Positions 36,753-45,147 of a stretch of 64,000 nt of DNA are shown here, piece after piece. The first letter of the stretch is position 1, and each line of letters starts with the position of its first letter. Source of the DNA: Cellulomonas palmilytica (GTDB lineage: Bacteria > Actinomycetota > Actinomycetes > Actinomycetales > Cellulomonadaceae); contig NZ_CP062221.1 of assembly GCF_021590045.1 (NCBI RefSeq), forward strand, positions 1,984,001 through 2,048,000, written 5' to 3'. The position numbers and the translations under genes are program-made. The notes beneath the pieces were generated by a model. It saw only the letters and a list, made by a program, of their open reading frames with translations, had not been told where the DNA came from and did no database searches.

Positions 36753-37754
36753 TCAGCCGAGGAGGCGCAGCGTCTCGCGCTCCGCGACGGCCTGCGAGCG
36801 GGTCGGGCGGATCGTCTCGCCGCGTTCCCACAGGTCGACGACGCGCGGGTCGATGTAGGACGCGCGGCACACCGCAGGCGTGTTGCCGAGTTCCTCGGCG
36901 ACGTCCCGCACCACCTGCGTGACCACGCGGCGGCGTGCGCGGTCCGACGCGGGGGCCGGTCCGGCGGCCGCGAGGCCGCGTGCCGCGAGCACGGTCGCGT
37001 GCCACGTGCGGAAGTCCTTGGGCGTCGCGTCGTCGCCCAGGCGCTCCTTGACGTACGCGGCGACGTCGGCGCTCGTGACGTCGCGCCACACGTGCGCCGC
37101 CTCGTCGCGCCACGCGAGCAGCTCGGGGGAGTCGTCGCGCCGGCGCACGAGCGTGCGCACGAGCTCGGCGACGTCGTCGTCCTCGACGACCGTGTCGCGC
37201 ACCTGCCCGGACTTGGCGGGGAAGTGCAGATGGACGCGTCCGGGGTCGGCCTCCGACTCGGGCGCCAGCACGCGCACGTGGTCCTTGCGCAGCGTCGCCA
37301 GGCCGTACGAGCCGTGCTTGAGGGCGTACCCCTCGCCGCCGACGCGCAGGTACGCCAGGTCGAGCAGCCGGAACGCGAGCGCGAGCGCCTTGTCCCGCGG
37401 GAAGCCGTCGAGCTGCAGGTCGCGGCGCACGCGGCGGCGGGCCGCGGGCAGCCGCCGCGCGACGTCGAGCACGTGGTCGTGCTTGAGCCGGTCGCGTCGC
37501 ACGCGCCACTGCGGGTGGTACAGGTACTGGCGGCGCTGCGCGTCGTCCAGCCCCGCGGCCTGGATGTGGCCGTGCGGCAGCGGGCAGATCCACACGTCCT
37601 GCCACGCGGGCGGGATCGCGAGCGCGACGATGCGCGTCAGGTGCTCGTCGTCGGTGATCCGGACGCGCTCGTGGTCGAGGTACACGAACCCGCGGCCCGC
37701 CCGGCGGCGCGTCCACCCCGGTGAGTCGATGCGGACCCGACGCAGCCGCACCAC
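36753..37754 (-). CDS. DNA topoisomerase IB (poxvirus type)
   Basis: This 333-residue enzyme relaxes supercoils through a 3'-phosphotyrosine. The N-terminal domain contains YLDHERVRITDDEHLTRI and WICPLPHGHIQAAGLDDAQRRQYLYHPQW, typical of bacterial TopIB. The catalytic domain has LRVGGEGYALKHGSYGLATLRKDHV, KDFRTWHATVLAA (Arg and His) and the active Tyr in CRASYIDPRVVDLWERG near residue 305. GTG at 37754 was selected; an adjacent GTG one codon later is equally possible. It follows the MMPL gene by 10 bases in the same direction, so it is probably transcribed with it. Confidence 0.93.
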   Translation of the reverse strand: MVRLRRVRIDSPGWTRRRAGRGFVYLDHERVRITDDEHLTRIVALAIPPAWQDVWICPLPHGHIQAAGLDDAQRRQYLYHPQWRVRRDRLKHDHVLDVARRLPAARRRVRRDLQLDGFPRDKALALAFRLLDLAYLRVGGEGYALKHGSYGLATLRKDHVRVLAPESEADPGRVHLHFPAKSGQVRDTVVEDDDVAELVRTLVRRRDDSPELLAWRDEAAHVWRDVTSADVAAYVKERLGDDATPKDFRTWHATVLAARGLAAAGPAPASDRARRRVVTQVVRDVAEELGNTPAVCRASYIDPRVVDLWERGETIRPTRSQAVAERETLRLLG

Positions 37755-37764
37755 GAGCGCCGCC

Positions 37765-39999
37765 TCAGCGCTCCGCCGACGGCGCGCGCCGTCGGGACAG
37801 CCGCGACGGCCACCACGTGCGGTGGTCGAGGTCGTGCACGAGCGCCGGGACGAGCAGCGTGCGCACGACGAACGTGTCGAGCAGCACGCCGAACGCGACG
37901 AGGAACGCGATCTGCGCGAGGAACAGCAGCGGGATGACGACGAGCGCCGCGAACGTCGTCGCGAGCACCACGCCCGCCGACGTGATGACGCCGCCCGTCA
38001 CGGCGAGCCCGCGCACCACGCCCGCGCGCGTCCCGTCGCGCAGCGACTCCTCCCGGACGCGGGTCATGAGGAAGATCGAGTAGTCGACACCGAGCGCCAC
38101 GAGGAACACGAACGCGAACAGCGGGACGGTCGGGTCGGCGCCCGGGTAGTCGAAGACGTGCTCGAACAGGATCGCCGCGACCCCGAGCGTCGCCGCGAAC
38201 GACAGCACGTTGGCGAGCAGCAGCACGAGCGCGGCGGTGACCGCCCGCAGCAGCAGCGTGAGGATGACGACGATCACGACGAGCACGACCGGCACGATGA
38301 CCCGCAGGTCGCGCTGCGCCGCGTCGACCGAGTCGACCTGCTCGGCGGCGGCACCGCCGACGAGCGCGTCCGGCGCCACGGCGTGCACGGCCGTGCGGAC
38401 GTCGCGCACCGCGTCCTGCGCGTCGCGCGAGTCGGACGGCGCGGTCGTCGCGACGTCGAGGCGCACGAGGCCGTCGACGACGAGCGGCTCGGCGTCGTCG
38501 CCCGTCGGCGCCCCCGACGGCGTGCCCGTGAACGCCGCGACGGACGCGACGCCCTCGACGCCCTCGGCGGCCTGCGCGGCGGCGTCCGCGTCGTCCTGCG
38601 CGACGACCACCGTGATGGGCTCGACGGCCCCTGCGGGGAAGTGCTCGGCGAGGACCTCCTCGCCCGCCACGGAGTCGACCTCGGTGCGGAACACGTCGGT
38701 CTCGCTCGTGCCGGACGCGGAGAACGTCGGCAGGAACGCGGCGAACGCGACGAGTACCGCCGCGGTCGTCAGCCACACGGGGCGCGCGTGCCGGCCCACC
38801 CACCGGGCGAGCCGGCCCCACAGGCCCGTGAGGTCGACCGGGTCGGCGGGCCGGCCGGGCGTGGTCGGCACGGCGTCCTCGACGAACCGCGGCGTGCGCG
38901 GCCAGAAGAAGAACCGCGAGCGCCGCCCGCCGAGCAGCAGGATCGCGGGCAGGAGCGTGAGGGCCGCGAGGAACGCCGACGCGATGCCGATCGCGGCCAC
39001 GGGCCCGAGGTTGCGGTTGGAGCCCAGGTCGGACAGCAGCAGGCAGAGCACGCCCGCGATGACGGTCCCCGCCGAGGCGGCGATCGGCTCGAGGCACGCG
39101 CGCAGGGCGCGGCGCATCGCGGCGGCGGGGTGCTCGTGGTGGCGCAGCTCCTCGCGATAGCGCGCGACGAGCAGGAGCGCGTAGTCGACGCTCGCGCCGA
39201 CGACGAGGATCGACAGGATGCCCTGCGCCTGCCCGTTGAGCACGAGGGTCCCGGCGTCCGCGAGCAGGTAGACGACGAGCCCCGCGAGCGACAGCGCGAA
39301 CACGGCCGTCAGGATCACGACGAACGGCAGCAACGGTGAGCGGTAGACGACGACGAGGATGAGCAGCACCGCGACGAGCGCGACGACCAGCAGGATCCCG
39401 TCGACGCCGCCGAACGCGGTCACGAGGTCGGCGACGAAGCCCGCGGGCCCGGTGACCCACGCGTGGAGCCCGGTGTCGCCCGCGGACGACGCGGTCGCGC
39501 CGAGCTCGTCGTCGAGGGTCGCGCGCAGGTCGGTGACGAACGCGTCGGTGACCGAGTCCTCGTCGCCGACGAGCTGCTCGGCGGACTCCGCGTCGAGCGA
39601 GTAGACGACGAGGAGCGCCTCGCCGTCCTGCGACGGCGTGACGACCGGGTCGGCCGTGAGGTAGTCCGCCCACACGTCGTCGGTGCCGGGCACGGGACGC
39701 TCCGGGAACCCCTGCGCGACGGCCGTGACCTGCTCGACCTGCTCGTCGGTCACCTGGCCGCCGCCGGCGGGCGTCAGGACGACGAGCGCGGGCAGCGCGG
39801 GCGACTGGACGAACGCGCGGCCGGCCTCGGCAGCGAGCGTCGACTCGGCCGAGGACGGCAGGAACGCCGCGGTGTCGTTCGTCTGGACCTGGGAGAGCTT
39901 GCCCTGCGCCTGACCGCCGAACGCCCCGACCGCCATCCAGGCGACGAGCGCGACGGCGACGAGGACGGCACGGACGAGGGCGGGGCGGCGCGACGGCAT
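37765..39999 (-). CDS. MMPL family RND-type transporter
   Basis: This 744-residue integral membrane protein has two repeats of about six helices. Each repeat has one helix, a large extracytoplasmic loop, then five helices. The conserved Asp-Tyr pairs in helices 4 and 10 are visible (GASVDYALLLVARYREE near 275 and ALGVDYSIFLMTRVREE near 640). These carry the proton path. Family members export lipids, siderophores or drugs; the cargo is unknown here. ATG 39999 was chosen because a CAGGAT -10 lies 7 bases upstream, making the ATG three codons earlier unlikely. Confidence 0.93.
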   Translation of the reverse strand: MPSRRPALVRAVLVAVALVAWMAVGAFGGQAQGKLSQVQTNDTAAFLPSSAESTLAAEAGRAFVQSPALPALVVLTPAGGGQVTDEQVEQVTAVAQGFPERPVPGTDDVWADYLTADPVVTPSQDGEALLVVYSLDAESAEQLVGDEDSVTDAFVTDLRATLDDELGATASSAGDTGLHAWVTGPAGFVADLVTAFGGVDGILLVVALVAVLLILVVVYRSPLLPFVVILTAVFALSLAGLVVYLLADAGTLVLNGQAQGILSILVVGASVDYALLLVARYREELRHHEHPAAAMRRALRACLEPIAASAGTVIAGVLCLLLSDLGSNRNLGPVAAIGIASAFLAALTLLPAILLLGGRRSRFFFWPRTPRFVEDAVPTTPGRPADPVDLTGLWGRLARWVGRHARPVWLTTAAVLVAFAAFLPTFSASGTSETDVFRTEVDSVAGEEVLAEHFPAGAVEPITVVVAQDDADAAAQAAEGVEGVASVAAFTGTPSGAPTGDDAEPLVVDGLVRLDVATTAPSDSRDAQDAVRDVRTAVHAVAPDALVGGAAAEQVDSVDAAQRDLRVIVPVVLVVIVVILTLLLRAVTAALVLLLANVLSFAATLGVAAILFEHVFDYPGADPTVPLFAFVFLVALGVDYSIFLMTRVREESLRDGTRAGVVRGLAVTGGVITSAGVVLATTFAALVVIPLLFLAQIAFLVAFGVLLDTFVVRTLLVPALVHDLDHRTWWPSRLSRRRAPSAER

Positions 40000-40006
40000 G
40001 TCCCGC

Positions 40007-40012
40007 ATCCTG
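40007..40012 (-). promoter_or_regulatory. -10 hexamer CAGGAT, leaderless promoter of the MMPL gene
   Basis: The hexamer lies 7 nt before the ATG at 39999 and overlaps an alternative upstream ATG, excluding that start if leaderless. Confidence 0.5.
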
Positions 40013-40088
40013 AGGCACGGCGGCCGTGCGCGCACGGCGAGCGCGCGAAGCGCCCGGGTTCTCCCCGTGCGGCGTGCGTCACGCCTGG

Positions 40089-40952
40089 TCAGGGGACGCG
40101 GACCATGCCCTCCTGGGCGATCGTCGCGACCAGCACGCCGTCACGCGTGAACACGCGCGACGTGCCGAGGCCGCGCCCGCCCTGCGCGCTCGGCGACGCC
40201 TGGACGTACAGCAGCCAGTCGTCGACCCGCACGTCGCGGTGCCACCAGATCGCGTGGTCGAGGCTCGCGATCGACATCCCGGGCGTCACCCACGAGCGGC
40301 CCGCGCGGCGCAGGACCGGCTCGAGCATCACCTGGTCGCACGCGTACGCGAGCAGCGCGCGGTGCAGCAGCTGACCGTCGGGCAGCGGCGAGCGGGACCG
40401 GAACCACACCATCTGCTGCCCGGTCCGCTCGGGTGCGGGACCCAGGTACAGCGAGCCCTCGACGTGCCGGACGTCGAACGCCGCCTCCTGCGTCCAGAAC
40501 CGCGCCACCGGGTGGTCGATCGGCCCGAGCACGTCGAACACCGAGCGCACGTCCTCGGGTTCCGGGACGCCGGGCGGCATCGCGTCGGCGTAGTCGATGC
40601 CGTCCTGCTCGGTCTGGAAGGACGCGATCATCGACAGGATCGGTGCGCCCTTCTGGATCGCGTGCGTGCGGCGGGCCGTGAACGACCGGCCGTCGCGCAG
40701 CCGCTCGACCGCGAACGTGATCGGCTCCGCGACGTCCCCGGCGCGCAGGAAGTAGCCGTGCAGCGAGTGGGGGAGCCGGTCGTCCTCGAGCGTCGCGCCG
40801 GCCGCGAGCAGCGCCTGCGCGAGCACCTGCCCGCCGAACACGCGCCCACCGGGCTGCGGCAGGCTGCCCGCGGTGAACGTGTCGGGCTGGTCGGGGTCGG
40901 GCCGCAGGCGCAGCGCGTCGAGCACCGCGTCGACCCGGTCGGGCGTCTCCAT
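40089..40952 (-). CDS. tesB: Acyl-CoA thioesterase II
   Basis: This 287-residue double-hotdog thioesterase hydrolyses medium and long acyl-CoA. It has GGRVFGGQVLAQAL near residue 35, LHGYFLRAGD near 64, and the C-terminal hotdog with the catalytic Asp in SLDHAIWWHRDVRVDDWLLY near 231. ATG 40952 begins METPDRVDAVLDAL. A GATTCT element lies 7 bases upstream, and no ribosome site is present. It is the second thioesterase of the window and belongs to a different family from the one at 34.0 kb. Confidence 0.94.
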   Translation of the reverse strand: METPDRVDAVLDALRLRPDPDQPDTFTAGSLPQPGGRVFGGQVLAQALLAAGATLEDDRLPHSLHGYFLRAGDVAEPITFAVERLRDGRSFTARRTHAIQKGAPILSMIASFQTEQDGIDYADAMPPGVPEPEDVRSVFDVLGPIDHPVARFWTQEAAFDVRHVEGSLYLGPAPERTGQQMVWFRSRSPLPDGQLLHRALLAYACDQVMLEPVLRRAGRSWVTPGMSIASLDHAIWWHRDVRVDDWLLYVQASPSAQGGRGLGTSRVFTRDGVLVATIAQEGMVRVP

Positions 40953-41030
40953 GCCCCGCAGAATCTCACGCGGACGCCACCCGATCGCGGCCGGGCGCGC
41001 TGTGACGTCCCGCTCAGCCGGTGCGGGTGG

Positions 41031-41411
41031 TCAGTCCTCGAACGTGTTGAGCATCGAGTGCGCCGCGCGCTCCAGGTAGTCCCACAGCTGGGCCCGGTGC
41101 AGCGGGGCCAGGTCGAGCGAGTCGACCGCGTCGCGCATGTGCGCGAGCCAGCGGTCGCGCGCGTCCGGGTTGACCTTGTAGGGCGCGTGCCGCATGCGCA
41201 GGCGCGGGTGCCCGCGCTCCTGCGAGTACGTCGTCGGGCCGCCCCAGTACTGCTCGAGGAACAGCGTCAGGCGCTCGGCCGCGGGGCCGAGGTCCTCCTC
41301 GGGGTACATGGGCTTGAGCACCGGGTCGTGCGCGACCCCCTCGTAGAAGCGGTCGACGAGTGCGACGAACGTGTCGTGGCCGCCCACGGCCTCGTAGAAC
41401 GTCTGGCTCAC
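41031..41411 (-). CDS. glbO: Group II truncated haemoglobin (TrHbO)
   Basis: This 126-residue two-over-two globin binds haem, O2 and [24 protein letters not shown] opens the fold, the proximal His lies in [19 protein letters not shown] (near residue 75), the group II Trp is in that same segment, and the distal Tyr/Trp positions (YWGG, TYSQ) are present. The position between ettA and pepN parallels glbO (Rv2470) of M. tuberculosis. GTG 41411 follows a GAGGAT element by 6 bases. Confidence 0.95.
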   Translation of the reverse strand: MSQTFYEAVGGHDTFVALVDRFYEGVAHDPVLKPMYPEEDLGPAAERLTLFLEQYWGGPTTYSQERGHPRLRMRHAPYKVNPDARDRWLAHMRDAVDSLDLAPLHRAQLWDYLERAAHSMLNTFED

Positions 41412-41417
41412 GCGCCC

Positions 41418-41423
41418 ATCCTC
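41418..41423 (-). promoter_or_regulatory. -10 hexamer GAGGAT, candidate leaderless promoter of glbO
   Basis: The hexamer lies 6 nt before the GTG at 41411. Confidence 0.4.
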
Positions 41424-41463
41424 ACACGCGCGCGGGACGCCCCGGCACGCCCGTCCGGTCCCG

Positions 41464-43161
41464 TCACAGCCCGAGGTCGGTGAGCACCGGCAGCGCCGCG
41501 CGCACCGTCTCGCGCGCGTCCGCGGCGGACTCCGCCGCGAGCGCGAGCTGCGCGAGCCGGCGGCACTCGTCGAGCGTCGTCGCCTGCAGCACCGCGGCGA
41601 CGTCCGCGAGCGCGCGCGGCGTCATCGACAGCGACGACACGCCCAGCCCGACGAGCACGGCCGCGAGCGCCGGCACCGCGGCGGCCTCGCCGCAGACGCC
41701 GACCGGCCGCCCCTGCGCGGCGCCGCCGCGGCACGTCTCGGCCACGAGGCGCAGCACCGCGGGGTGCCACGCGTCCGACAGGTGCGCGACGCTGCCGAGC
41801 AGCCGGTCGGCCGCCATGGCGTACTGCGTGAGGTCGTTCGTGCCGATGCTCGCGAACGCCGCGTGCGCGAGGATCCGGTCGGCGACGAGCGCGGCGCTCG
41901 GCACCTCGACCATGACGCCCGCCGTGCTCAGGCCGTGCGCGGCGCAGCGGGCGACGAACTCCTCGGTCTCCGCGACCGTGGCGACCATGGGCGCCATGAC
42001 CCACACGTCGGCGGACTCCGCCTGCGCGGCGCGCGCGATCGCGGTCAGCTGGTCCTCGAGCACCTCGGGGTGCGTCGTCGCGGTGCGCAGGCCGCGCACG
42101 CCGAGCGCGGGGTTCGCCTCGTCGTCCGCCGTGAGGAACGGCATGGGCTTGTCGGCGCCCGCGTCGAGCGTGCGGATGACGACCTTGCGGCCCGGGAACT
42201 GCGCGAACACCTCGCGGTACGCAGCGACCTGCTCGTCGATGCTCGGTGCCTCGTCGCGGTCGAGGAACTCGAACTCGGTGCGGAACAGCCCCACGCCCTG
42301 CGCGCCCGCCGCGGCGGCGGCCTGCGCGTCCGCGGGTGCGCCCACGTTGGCGAGCAGCTCGACGCGGTGACCGTCGGACGTGCGGCCGTCGCCGTCGAAC
42401 GTCCGCTCGACCGCCGCGAGCGCCTTGGTGCGCGCGACCTGCTCGTCGTCCGGGTGCAGCGTGACCGTGCCCGCGCCGCCGTCCACGACGACCACGTCGC
42501 CGTCCGTGACCTGCGCGTCGAGCCCGCGCGCCGCGACGACGGCCGGGATGCCGCGCGCGCGGGCCAGGATCGCCGTGTGGGCCGTGGGGCCGCCCGCCGA
42601 CGTCGCGATCGCCAGCACGCGCTCGGTGTCGAGCGTCGCGACGACCGCGGGCGCGAGGTCCGGCGCGACCAGCACGAACGGCTCGTCGCGCTGCGGCACG
42701 CCGGGCGCGGGCCGGCCGGTGAGGTCCGCGACCAGGCGGTCACGCACGTCGTGGATGTCGCGCGTGCGCTCCGCGAACAGCCCGCCGAGCGCCTCGAACT
42801 GCTCGGCGACCGACTCGGCCGCCTCCCACACCGCACGCTCGGGCACGAGGTGCTCGGTCATGACGCGCTGCACGGCGTCCGCGACGAGCGTCGGGTCGGC
42901 GGCGATCGCGGCGGTCGCGTGCAGGACGTCGGCGGAGTCGCCCTCGGCCGCGTCGGCCGCGGCGTCGAGCGCCGCGCACACGCGCCGGGACGCCTCGCCG
43001 ATGCGGTCCGCGGCGGCCTGGTGGTCCGCGCCGGGGGGCAGGCGCCGCCCGGACGGGGGCTCGGTGACGGGCGGCGGCATGAGCACCGCGGGCGCGACCA
43101 CGCGACCGGGGCTCACTCCGAGACCGTGCACCACCGTGGGGGGCGGCGGGGTGGGGCTCAC
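41464..43161 (-). CDS. ptsI: Phosphoenolpyruvate-protein phosphotransferase (PTS enzyme I)
   Basis: Enzyme I takes phosphate from PEP and passes it to HPr, the first step of PTS sugar uptake. The 565-residue protein has a Pro-rich N-terminus, the phospho-His motif [20 protein letters not shown] near residue 194, the PEP-binding [16 protein letters not shown] near 295, GADKPMPFL, and the C-terminal Cys loop GVCGEAAA near 503. GTG at 43161 has GAGGAGG nine bases upstream. It is divergent from EIIB and EIIA. A 17-base palindrome overlaps its -10 region. HPr is not in the window. Confidence 0.96.
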   Translation of the reverse strand: MSPTPPPPTVVHGLGVSPGRVVAPAVLMPPPVTEPPSGRRLPPGADHQAAADRIGEASRRVCAALDAAADAAEGDSADVLHATAAIAADPTLVADAVQRVMTEHLVPERAVWEAAESVAEQFEALGGLFAERTRDIHDVRDRLVADLTGRPAPGVPQRDEPFVLVAPDLAPAVVATLDTERVLAIATSAGGPTAHTAILARARGIPAVVAARGLDAQVTDGDVVVVDGGAGTVTLHPDDEQVARTKALAAVERTFDGDGRTSDGHRVELLANVGAPADAQAAAAAGAQGVGLFRTEFEFLDRDEAPSIDEQVAAYREVFAQFPGRKVVIRTLDAGADKPMPFLTADDEANPALGVRGLRTATTHPEVLEDQLTAIARAAQAESADVWVMAPMVATVAETEEFVARCAAHGLSTAGVMVEVPSAALVADRILAHAAFASIGTNDLTQYAMAADRLLGSVAHLSDAWHPAVLRLVAETCRGGAAQGRPVGVCGEAAAVPALAAVLVGLGVSSLSMTPRALADVAAVLQATTLDECRRLAQLALAAESAADARETVRAALPVLTDLGL

Positions 43162-43177
43162 GTGGGACGACCTCCTC

Positions 43178-43194
43178 GACTGACGCCGTCAGTC
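43178..43194. promoter_or_regulatory. Palindromic candidate operator between the divergent pts genes
   Basis: GACTGACG-C-CGTCAGTC has perfect 8-bp arms. Its end forms part of a minus-strand CAGACT -10 (43191-43196) for ptsI. A regulator bound here would block ptsI and could affect the divergent EIIB/EIIA promoter. Confidence 0.5.
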
Positions 43195-43256
43195 TGGCCC
43201 GCCGCGCACCCGCGCCGCCAGCCGGACACGCGCGAGGCGCGACGCGCGGGGCGCGT

Positions 43257-43262
43257 TAGGCT
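43257..43262 (+). promoter_or_regulatory. -10 hexamer TAGGCT of the EIIB-EIIA operon
   Basis: Transcription would begin near 43269, leaving a leader of about 37 nt with a GGGAG ribosome site. Confidence 0.5.
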
Positions 43263-43305
43263 GGGCTGACGCGACGACCGGTCGCGAGAACCCCCGGGAG
43301 TGGCA

Positions 43306-43536
43306 TTGAGCAAGGCAGAGCAGATCCTCGCCGCACTGGGCGGCGACGCCAACGTCGTCGACCTCGAGCCGTGCATCACGCGCCTGCGCGTGGAGGTGAC
43401 CGACGCCCAGCTCGTCGACGAGGCCGCGCTCAAGGCCTCGGGCGCGTTCGGCGTCGTACGCTCGGGCCGGATCGTCCAGGTCATCGTCGGCCCCGAGGCG
43501 GACAACCTGGCCGCTGAGCTCGACTCCCTGCGCTGA
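43306..43536 (+). CDS. PTS EIIB component, glucose/GlcNAc type
   Basis: This 76-residue stand-alone EIIB domain carries phosphate on the Cys in VDLEPCITRLRVEV near residue 23, then AALKASGAFGVVRSGRIVQVIVGPEADNLAAEL. TTG at 43306 is preferred because it gives the family-typical start (Met)SKAEQILAALGG and has CGGGAG five bases upstream. GTG at 43300 is the alternative. EIIB and EIIA are separate genes, and no EIIC permease is present; the pair must serve a permease encoded elsewhere, as with the split PTS permeases of Streptomyces. Confidence 0.9.
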   Translation: MSKAEQILAALGGDANVVDLEPCITRLRVEVTDAQLVDEAALKASGAFGVVRSGRIVQVIVGPEADNLAAELDSLR

Positions 43537-43556
43537 CCCCGCCCAGCCCGCCCGAG

Positions 43557-44018
43557 ATGAGCGAGCTGAGGGTCGTCGCGCCCGTACCCGGGGTCGTGCA
43601 CGCGATCGGTCGCGTCCCCGACCCGGTGTTCGCCGAGCAGATCGTCGGCCCCGGCATCGCGATCGCTCCCGACCACGTCGCACGCCTCGACGTCGTCGCG
43701 CCGTGCGACGGGGTCGTCGGGGCGCTGCACCCGCACGCGTTCGCGCTCGAGGTCGACGAGACGCGCTCGGTGCTCGTCCACCTCGGCATCGACACCGTCA
43801 AGCTCGCCGGGCTCGGCTTCGACCTGCACGTGCGGCGCGGCGAGGCCGTGCGGGCGGGCCAGCGGCTCATCACGTTCTCGCCCGTCGACGTCGCCGCGTC
43901 GGGCATGTCCACGGTCTGCCCCGTCGTCGCGCTGCAGGCCGACCCGGCGCTCATCACGTTCGACGCGGAGCCCGGCTCGCGCGTCGCGGCGGGGGACCCG
44001 CTGCTGACCTGGCGGTGA
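43557..44018 (+). CDS. crr: PTS EIIA component, glucose type (Crr-like)
   Basis: This 153-residue protein has the EIIA-Glc fold: VVAPVPGVV at the N-terminus, PDPVFAEQIVGPGIAI, the first His in LHPHAFALEV, and the phosphorylated His in SVLVHLGIDTVKLAG near residue 80. GAEV-type C-terminal strands end the domain. In actinobacteria this protein feeds EIIB and can act in carbon regulation. It lies 20 bases after EIIB on the same strand. Confidence 0.93.
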   Translation: MSELRVVAPVPGVVHAIGRVPDPVFAEQIVGPGIAIAPDHVARLDVVAPCDGVVGALHPHAFALEVDETRSVLVHLGIDTVKLAGLGFDLHVRRGEAVRAGQRLITFSPVDVAASGMSTVCPVVALQADPALITFDAEPGSRVAAGDPLLTWR

Positions 44019-44042
44019 GCCCCGCGTCGTCCGGCACGGGGC
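44019..44042. terminator. Short hairpin between convergent EIIA and MscS genes
   Basis: GCCCCG/CGGGGC forms a 6-bp stem around a 12-nt loop, filling nearly all of the 28-base convergent gap. Confidence 0.45.
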
Positions 44043-44046
44043 CCCG

Positions 44047-45147
44047 TCAGTCCTCGGGCTTCGGCGGCCGCACGGCGTCGTCGACGGGCGTGTCGTGCGG
44101 GTCGGCGTCCGTGACGTCCTCGCGCGTGCCGTCCGCCGGCGCCTGCGCCGCACGGTGGGCCGTGAGCGCGTCGCGCTGGCCCGCGAGCGGCACGTCAGCC
44201 TGCTCAAGCACGCGCCGGGCCGCGACACGCAGCGCCCGCGCGACCTCCCACTGCCGCGCGGGCGAGGTCCGCACCCGCATGCGCAGCGTGATCGCCTCCG
44301 CCGTGAGCCGCTCGATGCCCGTGATGGTCGGCTCGCCCTGCACGGCGTCGCCGAGCTCGGCCGCGACGTGCGCGGCGGCCTCCTCGAGCAGGCGCTCGAC
44401 CTGCTCGAGGTCCGCGAAGTAGTCGACGTCGACCTCGACGACCGCGGTCGCCCAGCCCTGCGTCTTGTTGCCGACGCGCACCATCGTGCCGTTGGGGACG
44501 TACCAGAGCGTGCCGTCCGCGTCGCGGATCTTGGTGACGCGGAGCGTGACCGCCTCGACCGTGCCCGTCGCGGGCCCGAGGTCCACCACGTCGCCCACGC
44601 CGTACTGGTCCTCGAGCAGCATGAACGTGCCCGTGAGGAAGTCCTTGACGAGGCTCTGCGCGCCGAAGCCGAGCGCGACGCCGACGATCCCCGCGGAGGC
44701 GATGAACGGCGCGATGTTGACCCCGAGCGTGTCGAGCACGAGGAACACCGCGATCGCGCCGACGAGCACCGCGGCCGTGGAGCGCAGCACCGAGCCGAGC
44801 GTGCGGGCGCGCTGCGCGCGGCGCGCGGTGGCCAGCGGGTCGACCTTGAGCAGCGTCTGCGCGACGCCCTTGTCCGCGAGGGGCTTGAGGACGCCGCGCT
44901 CGGTGACGGGCGTGCCCTCGGCGATGTGGTCGGTGATGCGGCGGATCAGGCCCTGCAGCAGGACGAGCACGACCGAGCTCACCCCGACGATCAGCAGGAT
45001 CGTCAGCGGGATGCCCGTGAACCAGTCCCACCACGACGACGGCGAGCTCAGGTCCTCGGGGACGAGCTCGTCCGTCGTCGGCGTGGGCGTCGGGTCGGGC
45101 GCCGTGGCGGCCGGGGCGAGAAGGTGCGCGAGACGGTGCACGGTCAC
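44047..45147 (-). CDS. Small-conductance mechanosensitive channel (MscS) family protein
   Basis: This 366-residue protein has a Pro/Thr-rich periplasmic start and a membrane helix at about 44-67. Two further helices (about 130-150 and 157-180) precede the beta domain. The pore helix pattern FIASAGIVGVALGFGAQSLVKDFLTGTFML is diagnostic. GDVVDLGPATGTVEAVTLRVTKIRDADGTLWYVPNG follows, and a charged tail ends the protein. GTG 45147 overlaps the S9 peptidase stop (GTGA), so it is the second gene of that operon. It probably relieves osmotic stress. Confidence 0.94.
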   Translation of the reverse strand: MTVHRLAHLLAPAATAPDPTPTPTTDELVPEDLSSPSSWWDWFTGIPLTILLIVGVSSVVLVLLQGLIRRITDHIAEGTPVTERGVLKPLADKGVAQTLLKVDPLATARRAQRARTLGSVLRSTAAVLVGAIAVFLVLDTLGVNIAPFIASAGIVGVALGFGAQSLVKDFLTGTFMLLEDQYGVGDVVDLGPATGTVEAVTLRVTKIRDADGTLWYVPNGTMVRVGNKTQGWATAVVEVDVDYFADLEQVERLLEEAAAHVAAELGDAVQGEPTITGIERLTAEAITLRMRVRTSPARQWEVARALRVAARRVLEQADVPLAGQRDALTAHRAAQAPADGTREDVTDADPHDTPVDDAVRPPKPED

